A program made the translations under genes and the position numbers. The notes beneath the pieces were generated by a model. It worked only from the letters and a program-made list of their open reading frames with translations. It had not been told where the DNA came from and did no database searches. This document shows, piece after piece, positions 16,299 through 22,357 of a stretch of 24,492 nucleotides of DNA. The number at the start of each line of letters is the position of its first letter. Within the stretch, counting starts at the first letter, position 1. The stretch lies in NCBI GenBank assembly GCA_045543495.1, contig JAZQMO010000042.1:1-24492 (forward strand), read 5' to 3'. Source of the stretch: RGIG5579 sp045543495 (GTDB lineage Bacteria > Bacillota > Clostridia > Oscillospirales > SIG627).

Positions 16299-17315
16299 GC
16301 AGGCAAAAGACAAGCCGCTCCCATCCTCTTGGAAATGCTTCGCCGTCAGCAAGCCTTTGACGGAGATATGTCCACAGGCATTGCCACCGTTCACGAAGGA
16401 AAGCTCTACTGTCGCAAGATCGTGGGCGATGTGGATAAGCTCATCGCCGAAACGGATGCGCTCTCCCTCCCCGGCACCATCGGCATTGCTCACACCCGTC
16501 CCGGCGGAAACCCGAGTGAGATGCCCTATCACCCCTTCCTCTCCCCCGACGGAAGATTGGGACTTATTACCAACGGCACCACGCCCAAAACCCAATACTC
16601 CCATCTTTGGGACGAGGCAAGTCAGATGCTTTGTGACGAGGGGTATCAATTTCTCACGGAATCTCCCGATTTGACAGGGCCCTACCCCTCTCTGAAAAAC
16701 GGCAACAAGGTATTCCCCGTGGAAACCAGAGCGTATCTGGTGGATTACTATTTGAAAAAAGGCCTTTCCCCCTTTGAAGCGCTGGCCGAAACAAGCGATC
16801 ATATGTACAGTGATAATGTAAGCGCCTTTCTCAGCGCCGATGATCCCGATCGATTTTTTGTTCTTCGCACCACCCGCCCCGCTTGCGTGGCAATGGAAGA
16901 GGGCGAAACCTATATGGCAACCTGCCGCTGGGCTTTCCCCGATGAACTGAAAAATGACCCCTTTATGCTACCTCTTTTTCACCCCTGCGGCATCGGTCGT
17001 GATGGGATCGAAATTTCTCAGGTTCAGATGCAGAGCGAACCCGTGGCCGAAATGACCCCTTTCACCTACAAGGAAGGCTATAAGCGCTTTGAGGAGCTGT
17101 TGCAGGGAGAAAAGCAGTTGGAATTTGACGATCTGGAAATCGCCGTAGGCCGCACCATGCGGGACCTTTGGGATGGAGATCACACCTGTGTACAGCACGC
17201 AAGGCTGGTGTATGATATTCTCTGGCAATTGGAGAAGGAAGGCAGACTGAAAAAAGAAATACGGGAAATCAAAACAAAGTTTGGCATCAAGCATCGCTGG
17301 TATTTTTCTCTGTAA
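16278..17315 (+). CDS. Class II glutamine amidotransferase-like protein, copy 3
   Basis: The third tandem paralogue (345 aa) retains Cys2, HTRPGG (71-76) and Asn99-Gly100 (ITNGT). The SDTE-like position reads FPVETRAYLVDYYLKKG: the helix that follows the motif in GlmS-type domains is recognisable, but the Asp is not. The C-terminal domain is a little more diverged and ends GIKHRWYFSL, without the WIE tip of copies 1 and 2. It is the last gene of the ligA operon and is followed after 8 nt by a strong terminator. Three copies with a conserved core and variable centre suggest related enzymes that recognise different ligands, or subunits of one hetero-oligomer. Both ideas are inference. Confidence 0.85.
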   Translation: MCNIAGYAGKRQAAPILLEMLRRQQAFDGDMSTGIATVHEGKLYCRKIVGDVDKLIAETDALSLPGTIGIAHTRPGGNPSEMPYHPFLSPDGRLGLITNGTTPKTQYSHLWDEASQMLCDEGYQFLTESPDLTGPYPSLKNGNKVFPVETRAYLVDYYLKKGLSPFEALAETSDHMYSDNVSAFLSADDPDRFFVLRTTRPACVAMEEGETYMATCRWAFPDELKNDPFMLPLFHPCGIGRDGIEISQVQMQSEPVAEMTPFTYKEGYKRFEELLQGEKQLEFDDLEIAVGRTMRDLWDGDHTCVQHARLVYDILWQLEKEGRLKKEIREIKTKFGIKHRWYFSL

Positions 17316-17323
17316 AACGGATT

Positions 17324-17357
17324 AAAAAAATCGGAGTGAGATCACTCCGATTTTTTT
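17324..17357. terminator. Bidirectional intrinsic terminator between the amidotransferase trio and the MATE gene
   Basis: Seven A plus TCGGAGTG (17324-17338) pairs with CACTCCGA plus seven T (17343-17357), a 15-bp perfect stem with a 4-nt loop. The symmetrical A/T flanks let it serve both the plus-strand ligA operon and the convergent MATE gene, which stops at 17362. Confidence 0.92.
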
Positions 17358-17361
17358 CATT

Positions 17362-18690
17362 TCAATATCCGTATCGTTTGCTCATGGCGTGGATGAAGAT
17401 GCCCGTGGTAGCGGCGGCCATCAGCTCGGCTACCACAACGGAGACCCAGATCCCGTCGGTTTTCCAGATCAGGGGAAGCAAAAGGATCGCCGCCACCTGA
17501 AACACAAGGGTTCGCAAAAAGGAAATGAAGGCGGAAACAAGGCCGTTGTTCAGGGCGGTGAAAAAGCCCGAGCCGAAAATGGCAAGACCCGCAAACAAAA
17601 AGGAAAAGGAAAAGATGGCAAAGCCTCGCAGGGTCATGGACAAAAGGGCCTCGTCGTAGCCCACGAAAAGAAGAGACAGGGGCTTTGCCAAGACCTCCCC
17701 CAAAAGGAGCATACAAATGGAAAAGATCCCCACCAAAACCATACTCTTTTTCAGTAGGCTTTTCAGCTCGTTCGGGTTTTCCGCTCCGTAATGATAGCTG
17801 AAAACAGGTGCCGTGCCGATGGAATACCCGATAAAGGCCCCAATGAAGATCATATTCACATACATCAGAACCCCGTAGGCGGCTACCCCATTCTCCCCTG
17901 CATACTGCATCAGCTGAACATTATAGAGCATTCCCACAAGAGACATGGAAACATTGCTCATAAGCTCCGAGGAGCCGTTGGTACAGGTTTTCAAAAGAGC
18001 CCTTCCGTCAAAGGAAAAGGAAGTAAATCGCAGAAGGCTTGTGTTGGGACGGGCAAAATAAACAAGCGGAATCACGCCGCCGACGACTTGGCTCAATGCC
18101 GTGGCCAGAGCCGCTCCCGTAGTGCCCCACCGAAGGACAGCAATGAAAAGGGCGTCCAGCACCATATTGGCAATCCCCGCCAAGACAGTAGACCAAAGAC
18201 CAAGCTTGGGCTTTTCCGCCATCACGAAAAAGGTTTGAAACTCCATTTGCAGCATAAAAAACGGGAGGGCCATGAGAATGATGCGCCCATAGCGAACACA
18301 CTCCTCAAGCATTTCCCCTTCCGCTCCCAAGATGGACGCAATGGGACGGAGAAACACAATGCCCAAAACAGCCACCACGATCCCCACGCCGATGGAAATA
18401 TAGGTGATCATGGAAAACAGACTGTTGGCCTTTTTCATATCTCCCTCGCCCATGGTCTTGGACACCAGCGCACTGCCGCCCGTGCCGAACATAAAGCCGA
18501 AGGTGCCCAGAATCATCAAAAAGGGCATAATGAAATTCACAGCGGCAAAGGGAGTCTTTCCCGCAAAATTGGATACGAAAAAGCCGTCCACCACCCCGTA
18601 GATCGAGGTGAAGATCATCATCACAATGGAAGGAAAGGTAAAGCGCAGCAGCTTGCCATAGGTAAAATGATCCGACAGTTGAATTTTCAT
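17362..18690 (-). CDS. MATE family multidrug efflux transporter
   Basis: MATE proteins export cationic drugs and other compounds across the inner membrane using a Na+ or H+ gradient. The 442-aa product has the normal length and about 12 hydrophobic segments in two related halves. The family start is recognisable in TFPSIVMMIFTSIYGVVDGF, followed by GTGGSALVSKTMGEGD in the TM2-3 region and a matching second-half segment IGTAPVFSYHYGAENPNELK. Sequence style is closest to the MepA/DinF branch. The ATG at 18690 has GGGAGGG about 8 nt upstream. It is a single-gene unit with its own promoter and terminator. No adjacent regulator is present, so the substrate cannot be guessed. Confidence 0.93.
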   Translation of the reverse strand: MKIQLSDHFTYGKLLRFTFPSIVMMIFTSIYGVVDGFFVSNFAGKTPFAAVNFIMPFLMILGTFGFMFGTGGSALVSKTMGEGDMKKANSLFSMITYISIGVGIVVAVLGIVFLRPIASILGAEGEMLEECVRYGRIILMALPFFMLQMEFQTFFVMAEKPKLGLWSTVLAGIANMVLDALFIAVLRWGTTGAALATALSQVVGGVIPLVYFARPNTSLLRFTSFSFDGRALLKTCTNGSSELMSNVSMSLVGMLYNVQLMQYAGENGVAAYGVLMYVNMIFIGAFIGYSIGTAPVFSYHYGAENPNELKSLLKKSMVLVGIFSICMLLLGEVLAKPLSLLFVGYDEALLSMTLRGFAIFSFSFLFAGLAIFGSGFFTALNNGLVSAFISFLRTLVFQVAAILLLPLIWKTDGIWVSVVVAELMAAATTGIFIHAMSKRYGY

Positions 18691-18720
18691 ACTCTATCCC
18701 TCCCTTTCTTTCGTCTATGC

Positions 18721-18749
18721 AGTATACCACAAAATGCGCTCCACCGCAA
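18721..18749 (-). promoter_or_regulatory. Promoter of the MATE gene
   Basis: On the minus strand TTGCGG (18744-18749), a 17-nt spacer and TATACT (18721-18726) with an upstream TG (extended -10) lie about 30-60 nt before the MATE start. The leader is short and shows no regulatory fold. Confidence 0.65.
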
Positions 18750-18820
18750 TCCCAAGATGAAAAAGACAGGAGAAGTTCCGAATTCGCCTTGGAAATGGCA
18801 ATTGGTTCGGCTTTGGGATG

Positions 18821-18846
18821 AAAAAGGGCTACCGAAATGGTAGCCC
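18821..18846 (-). terminator. Intrinsic terminator of the ankyrin-like gene
   Basis: Read on the minus strand, GGGCTACC (18839-18846) pairs with GGTAGCCC (18826-18833) across a 5-nt loop and is followed by five T (18825-18821). It begins 6 nt after the stop codon of the gene at 18853 and isolates it from the MATE gene. Confidence 0.85.
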
Positions 18847-18852
18847 AAAATA

Positions 18853-19749
18853 TTAACGATTTAAATTATTAGGTGCAAATTTAGATTTAATGTCTAAATA
18901 TCCGAGAATATCCTTTTCGCCACCTGTCCAATTGTTTGACAAAACCAATTTTATATCATTTTCAAAAAACAACGATACACACCCTGCGTCAGAATAGTTG
19001 TACTTAATGAATTTCTGTCCAATGATTTTTGAAAATTCGGCAGTTAAATCAACCCGTTGCAATTCCTTGCTTACTCTGCTTGGGTTCACAACAAGTTCCA
19101 CCCTTTTATCTACTACTAAGGGGATTGAGCCGAACCATATAACAATTGCGTTGTTAAAAGTTATTCGGTTGTTTGTGATATCAGGATCGTTAAAGCATTC
19201 GACTTTTGTTACGGTCATATCCAAGCAGTCGGAAACGTCACGAATGCCACGATATTCTTCTCCTGCCTGTTCTGCTTGAATCATTTGATAGTATGCTTCA
19301 AACATATTCGCGGAATCGTACTCTCCGGTATTCCAATAGCCGAGTTTCCAAGAAATGCTATTTAAAATTCCGTCTTCATCGTCGTCATCGATTTTAATAT
19401 GAGTATTCGCACCGGCGTTTAATAACAATTCCGCAGCGTGAAGAACATATTTATCATAAGATGCCCAACATAAATTGTGCAGACAGATTGCTCCATTAAA
19501 ATCATTATTAGCGTGGACATCATATCCATACTTGAGAAATAGTCTTGTGAGTTCAACTAAAATTTCTCCGCGCTCATAAGAGTGAGAATCCATATATAAT
19601 TCAGAAAGTATGGTGCCGTCATCATAAGGACTATCATTGTATTTGTCATTGATATGATTTCCAAAAGATTCTATTATCGCTTCTGCCTCGCCCCAGTTAA
19701 TAACTTTTTTTGAAAGCAATCTAGACAACTGTTCATATTTTTCTGTCAC
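18853..19749 (-). CDS. Protein with degenerate ankyrin repeats, function unknown
   Basis: This 298-aa soluble protein is not one I can name. Residues about 64-80 (LVELTRLFLKYGYDVHANND) and 87-121 (LHNLCWASYDKYVLHAAELL followed by LNAGANTHIKID) look like one partial and one fuller ankyrin repeat, with an acidic loop of four Asp after them. The C-terminal 130 residues have mixed beta-strand character (VIWFGSIPLVVDKRVELVVN and later SLFFENDIKLVLSNNW) and no known motif. The start is a GTG at 19749 with GAGGTG 8 nt upstream. Base composition is clearly more AT-rich than the ligA and MATE genes, so it is likely acquired. Similar small ankyrin proteins occur as orphan immunity-like genes in Firmicutes. 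That parallel is only suggestive. Confidence 0.75.
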   Translation of the reverse strand: MTEKYEQLSRLLSKKVINWGEAEAIIESFGNHINDKYNDSPYDDGTILSELYMDSHSYERGEILVELTRLFLKYGYDVHANNDFNGAICLHNLCWASYDKYVLHAAELLLNAGANTHIKIDDDDEDGILNSISWKLGYWNTGEYDSANMFEAYYQMIQAEQAGEEYRGIRDVSDCLDMTVTKVECFNDPDITNNRITFNNAIVIWFGSIPLVVDKRVELVVNPSRVSKELQRVDLTAEFSKIIGQKFIKYNYSDAGCVSLFFENDIKLVLSNNWTGGEKDILGYLDIKSKFAPNNLNR

Positions 19750-19781
19750 GATACAAACACCTCTTTCATCTGTTTAATTTA

Positions 19782-19790
19782 ATTATAGCA
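19782..19790 (-). promoter_or_regulatory. Extended -10 promoter of the ankyrin-like gene
   Basis: On the minus strand TGCTATAAT is a perfect -10 (19782-19787) with an upstream TG (19788-19790). The -35 region (TTTTTA, 19805-19810) is poor, as is common for extended -10 promoters. It sits about 35 nt before the GTG start. Confidence 0.6.
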
Positions 19791-19824
19791 CACCTTCTGT
19801 CCGATAAAAAGGACTTTACAAAAT

Positions 19825-19856
19825 GAAAACAACCGCAATCCGAAGATTACGGTTGT
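19825..19856 (-). terminator. Intrinsic terminator downstream of the tRNA-Ser remnant
   Basis: On the minus strand a 12-bp stem (19845-19856 with 19829-19840, one G-U pair) closed by a TTCG tetraloop is followed by TTTTCATTTT. It starts 3 nt after the tRNA CCA, as expected for the native terminator of a tRNA gene, and indicates that this tRNA 3' half is the original chromosomal one. Confidence 0.75.
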
Positions 19857-19859
19857 CCT

Positions 19860-19919
19860 TGGCGCAGAGAGTGGGATTCGAACCCACGTGTGATTGCTCA
19901 CAAACTGATTTCGAGTCAA
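19860..19919 (-). pseudogene. 3' half of tRNA-Ser(CGA), likely attachment-site remnant
   Basis: On the minus strand the fragment has an anticodon loop CTCGAAA (anticodon CGA at 19911-19913) and a type II variable arm GTGA-GCAA-TCAC. It also has a T arm GTGGG-TTCGAAT-CCCAC (19871-19887), an acceptor 3' strand TCTCTGC, a discriminator G and an encoded CCA (19860-19862). The matching acceptor 5' strand GCAGAGA and a D arm are absent upstream. The anticodon stem is only partly restored: three good pairs, one T-G, then a mismatch. Homology therefore stops in the 5' side of the anticodon stem, a usual crossover place for tyrosine integrases. It cannot fold as a functional tRNA here. An intact tRNA-Ser should exist at the other end of the element. 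Confidence 0.8.
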
Positions 19920-19979
19920 GTGTCAAAAAACGAACTTGGCGGAATTTAACGGAAGATAAAGGCAATAGTGAGAACCCCG

Positions 19980-20005
19980 AAAACCCCGATGTTTTCAGGG
20001 GTTTT
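19980..20005 (+). terminator. Inverted repeat with terminator shape near the element edge
   Basis: AAAACCCC (19980-19987) and GGGGTTTT (19998-20005) form an 8-bp stem with a 10-nt loop, with T-rich DNA after it on the plus strand. No gene on either strand clearly ends at it within the window, so it may insulate the element boundary or be left from a lost gene. Confidence 0.4.
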
Positions 20006-20270
20006 ATCATTTTTATATCTGAAAACACAATAAAAAGCAGGGTCTAAAAGTCTTCTTCGATTTTGCCGAGTTCTAATGGATTTTCGAGAAAGTCTATTAG
20101 AATTTTTCGTAGAACTACGCCTATTTTCACCCTAAAATCACTCCTTTGGCAGTGCAATAAAAAGCACCGGCCCCGGCATACAACACATAAAATCGTGTCG
20201 GCTAATCAACGGACAGAATAAATGCCATAAAACAATACATAGTTTTGTTCTATAATCCACCCTAACAACA
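20006..20270. other. AT-rich non-coding stretch
   Basis: This stretch between the edge hairpin and the TetR promoter holds no convincing gene. It contains a 28-codon reverse ORF (20044-20130) and a lone TATAAT (20251-20256) without a -35. It also has an interrupted AAAAC / GTTTT inverted repeat near 20229-20246. It may carry recombinase arm sites or gene remnants. I see nothing definite. Confidence 0.5.
20044..20130 (-). CDS. Possible 28-aa small ORF
   Basis: A GTG at 20130 with AAAGGAG about 10 nt upstream opens a 28-codon frame reading MKIGVVLRKILIDFLENPLE and ending LGKIEEDF. The helical, amphipathic composition and the ribosome binding site are the only support. It could equally be the eroded end of a longer lost gene or chance. 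No known family is recognised. Confidence 0.2.
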   Translation of the reverse strand: MKIGVVLRKILIDFLENPLELGKIEEDF

Positions 20271-20299
20271 TTGACTTTTTAGTCGAAAAATAGTACAAT
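20271..20299 (+). promoter_or_regulatory. Promoter of the TetR operon
   Basis: TTGACT (20271-20276), a 17-nt spacer and TACAAT (20294-20299) form a strong sigma-A-type promoter. The predicted start near 20306 gives a leader of about 145 nt before the regulator gene, containing a hairpin, two direct repeats and a palindrome. Confidence 0.75.
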
Positions 20300-20321
20300 A
20301 TGTTTTGTTATGTATGCTTAG

Positions 20322-20393
20322 TTTAAGTATGTGCGAATGGTTAGAACTAAAAGTTCCGACCATTCGATAAAACTCTTTTTTTTAAGTATGTGC
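20322..20393 (+). repeat. 13-bp direct repeats flanking a leader hairpin
   Basis: TTTAAGTATGTGC occurs at 20322-20334 and again, exactly, at 20381-20393, 59 bp apart. Between them CGAATGGT (20334-20341) pairs with ACCATTCG (20359-20366), and inside this GAACT pairs with AGTTC around an AAA loop. Eight or more T (20376-20383) follow about 10 nt after the stem. The layout could be an attenuator, a protein-binding array, or the scar of a small insertion with target duplication. Confidence 0.55.
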
Positions 20394-20407
20394 CAAGCGA
20401 GCGCTTG
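20394..20407. promoter_or_regulatory. Palindromic operator candidate upstream of the TetR gene
   Basis: CAAGCG-AG-CGCTTG (20394-20407) is a perfect 6-bp-arm palindrome, the size and symmetry expected for a TetR-family dimer site, 46 nt before the proposed regulator start. Autoregulation of the operon is inferred from position. Confidence 0.45.
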
Positions 20408-20452
20408 ATATAAAGGGAAATTATGTTTTGATGAATGAAGGTGAAGGAAATA

Positions 20453-21058
20453 ATGGAAGGCACAGTAAATAGGAAAAAAGAAGTAATAGAGATTTGCTTA
20501 CAAACTTTCATAGTGAACGGCCTATCAGGTACCACGTCTCGTGATTTAAGTAATGCCATGCAACTCCAAAGTGGTGGCATGTATTACTACTTTGAATCAA
20601 AAGATGAAGCGGTCATTGCATGTGCGGAAGAGGCAACCTATCAATTGGAAAGCCAATTGATAATACCTGCAGTTAAGGAGGTTCCGAATCCTGAAAGAAT
20701 GATGGAGCACCTTATGAGCAAGGCAGATGAAATGGCTCCGGTGATGAAATTCTTAGCCCAAGTTTGTTCAACTCAAAAATATCGTGAGCAAATGGAACCT
20801 GCGCTCAGTAGAATGTGCGATAGATATGAACATTATGCTGAACAACTTGCGAAAATGATTGGTTGCGAAGTCTTTAAAATCAAGCCGTATTTGTATATGT
20901 GTATCACCTCAGTTACTAACTATATGATTTTTGGTGAAAAGGCTTATATACTGCCGCAGCTTGAGTTTGTAATGAAATCGCTTATGAATGAATTTAACTG
21001 TAAAACCACCTCTCCAATTTCCAAACAGTTACTTAAGGAGGAAAGCGTTGTCGTTTAA
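20453..21058 (+). CDS. TetR/AcrR family transcriptional regulator
   Basis: The N-terminal DNA-binding domain is clear: RKKEVIEICLQTFIVNGLSG, then the HTH segment TTSRDLSNAMQLQSGGMYYY followed by FESKDEAVIACAEEA. The remaining 130 or so residues are helical and would form the ligand and dimer domain, with no recognisable subgroup motif. I place the start at the ATG at 20453 (201 aa), because GAAGGTG lies about 9 nt upstream. An ATG six codons earlier (20435) has no good site. A 13-codon out-of-frame ORF (20431-20472) overlaps the start and could affect translation. The regulator heads an operon and overlaps the next gene by 11 nt. It probably represses its own operon through the palindrome at 20394-20407. 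The ligand is unknown. Confidence 0.88.
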   Translation: MEGTVNRKKEVIEICLQTFIVNGLSGTTSRDLSNAMQLQSGGMYYYFESKDEAVIACAEEATYQLESQLIIPAVKEVPNPERMMEHLMSKADEMAPVMKFLAQVCSTQKYREQMEPALSRMCDRYEHYAEQLAKMIGCEVFKIKPYLYMCITSVTNYMIFGEKAYILPQLEFVMKSLMNEFNCKTTSPISKQLLKEESVVV

Positions 21059-21836
21059 TACGGTTGGAGTCACATTTTTTGGCATACCTCCTTATTTTTT
21101 CTGTGCAGTTATAGGTCTCGTGGTTGCTGTAAGCTTAAATATTATTCTCGTTTCTTCGAAGAAATATGCACTTCCAAAGCATATGAGAAATTTGATAGTT
21201 GCCCTTCTGAGCATGGTTGTATTTGCAAAACTATTTGGTTGCTTATCTGGTATCTATCGTGCGATAGGAGAAAACGAGCCGATAACTTTTGAAACCATAA
21301 AAAATACGGGAATTGTGTTCTATGGAGGGTTGCTTGGGCTGTTACTGTCTTACTACATTGGCACACGCACTAAGCTGATTAGTCCCGATGAGCGGAAATC
21401 GATAGATATATTGGCAGTGAGCATCCCGCTTTTTCACGCAATAGCCCGGATTGGATGTTTCCTTGCGGGTTGTTGTTATGGTATTGAATACCACGGGTTC
21501 TGTGCAATAGATTATACGATATTGAGAGATGGTGCTGAACTTTGCACTTCCAGGGTACCAGTTCAGCTAATGGAAGCGGTGCTGAATATATGTATATTCA
21601 TCTACTTATGCACGCTAATAAAAAAAGATAATTGGGAAGAAAGAAGTATTCTTGTTAGATATCTCGTACTATATAGCTGCGGAAGATTTTTGTTGGAATT
21701 TATCCGAGGAGACACAGTAAGAGGAGTAATACATGGGGTTTCCTTTAGTCAGGTAATTGCTTTATTTGTTTTTGCGGGAATCTTCATTGCTCATATATTA
21801 AAGAAAAAAAGAAAATCAAAGGAGATTAGTGTATGA
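21048..21836 (+). CDS. Lgt-like (prolipoprotein diacylglyceryl transferase family) membrane protein
   Basis: Lgt attaches diacylglycerol from phosphatidylglycerol to the lipobox cysteine of prolipoproteins. This 262-aa product has about seven membrane segments and the family landmarks in order: FYGGLLG (91-97), ARIGCFLAGCCYG (133-145), RVPVQLMEA (169-177) and GRFLLEFIRGD (212-222). It departs from true Lgt. The His of HGG is Tyr92, and the GRxGNFxNxE motif has Cys at Asn and Glu positions, although Arg134 is kept. The start is TTG (21048), inside the end of the TetR gene, with AAGGAGG 6 nt upstream; the open frame further upstream lacks a site. The last 4 nt overlap the next gene. It may modify lipids or cysteines of an unknown partner rather than act as the housekeeping Lgt. 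Confidence 0.78.
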   Translation: MSFNTVGVTFFGIPPYFFCAVIGLVVAVSLNIILVSSKKYALPKHMRNLIVALLSMVVFAKLFGCLSGIYRAIGENEPITFETIKNTGIVFYGGLLGLLLSYYIGTRTKLISPDERKSIDILAVSIPLFHAIARIGCFLAGCCYGIEYHGFCAIDYTILRDGAELCTSRVPVQLMEAVLNICIFIYLCTLIKKDNWEERSILVRYLVLYSCGRFLLEFIRGDTVRGVIHGVSFSQVIALFVFAGIFIAHILKKKRKSKEISV

Positions 21837-22357
21837 CTGCGTTTTTAGCTATGTTAGCAGGTGCCGGCATTGGTGCTGGTGTCGCACTTGCTTTGTATGT
21901 TTTGGGATTCGGTGTCGAATTACTTAACTGTGCCTGTCAGATTATTACGTGTGATTGTGATGGCGGAGATGCTATACCTGCTATGTGGGATGGAGTCTCT
22001 TTCCTTTCGGTATTATTATTCTGTACAATCGCAGGCGCAGTAATTGGTCTTATCTATGGCATTTATAAGATGAAGGTTGCCAGTGATGAGGAAGCTGCCA
22101 GACGTGCAGCCGCAAATTCCGAGAAAGCAAAGAGACAGCGTATCGAGTGGGCCGAAGAAGCAAAACAGAAGGCGCTCTACGTAGCAAACATCTGCGAAAA
22201 GAATTCCAAGGAGTATAGACCGCTTATTTCGGCAACATATAAATCTGATCCACAGATGGATGCAATTGTTAATGAACTTGCGAACGCAGCTGAGCTCAAA
22301 GGTAAAGTGGATGCTATGGCTGATGATACTAAAACGAAGGGCGGTGCATCTAAATGA
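21833..22357 (+). CDS. Two-TM protein with cysteine-rich outer loop and charged helical tail
   Basis: This is a 174-aa protein I do not recognise. A glycine-rich hydrophobic segment (about 3-29) and a second one (about 57-79) flank a loop with CACQIITCDC (33-42), two CxC pairs four residues apart. The basic KMK and later RR after the second segment predict that the tail is cytoplasmic and the cysteine loop is outside. Residues 84-125 (SDEEAARRAAANSEKAKRQR onward) are strongly helical and likely coiled coil, and the rest is helical and charged. It overlaps the Lgt-like gene before it and the zinc-ribbon gene after it by ATGA (4 nt each), so the three are translationally coupled. The loop cysteines are attractive as a substrate or metal site, which is inference only. 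Confidence 0.75.
   Translation: MTAFLAMLAGAGIGAGVALALYVLGFGVELLNCACQIITCDCDGGDAIPAMWDGVSFLSVLLFCTIAGAVIGLIYGIYKMKVASDEEAARRAAANSEKAKRQRIEWAEEAKQKALYVANICEKNSKEYRPLISATYKSDPQMDAIVNELANAAELKGKVDAMADDTKTKGGASK

Noticed and set aside
17791..18843. 350-codon plus-strand ORF opposite the MATE gene.
   Set aside because: It is a shadow of the transporter; it translates to a His/Lys/Gly-rich protein without hydrophobic segments or a start site, and covers the MATE promoter.
19823..20047. A 74-codon plus-strand ORF containing RVGFEPT, and a 70-codon minus-strand ORF at 19816-20028.
   Set aside because: Both run through the tRNA-Ser remnant and its terminator. The peptide RVGFEPT is the typical false translation of an antisense tRNA T arm.
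20988..21047. ATG-initiated extension of the Lgt-like protein by 20 residues inside the TetR gene.
   Set aside because: The extension has no ribosome binding site, is not hydrophobic, and a TTG with AAGGAGG six bases upstream lies exactly where family similarity begins.
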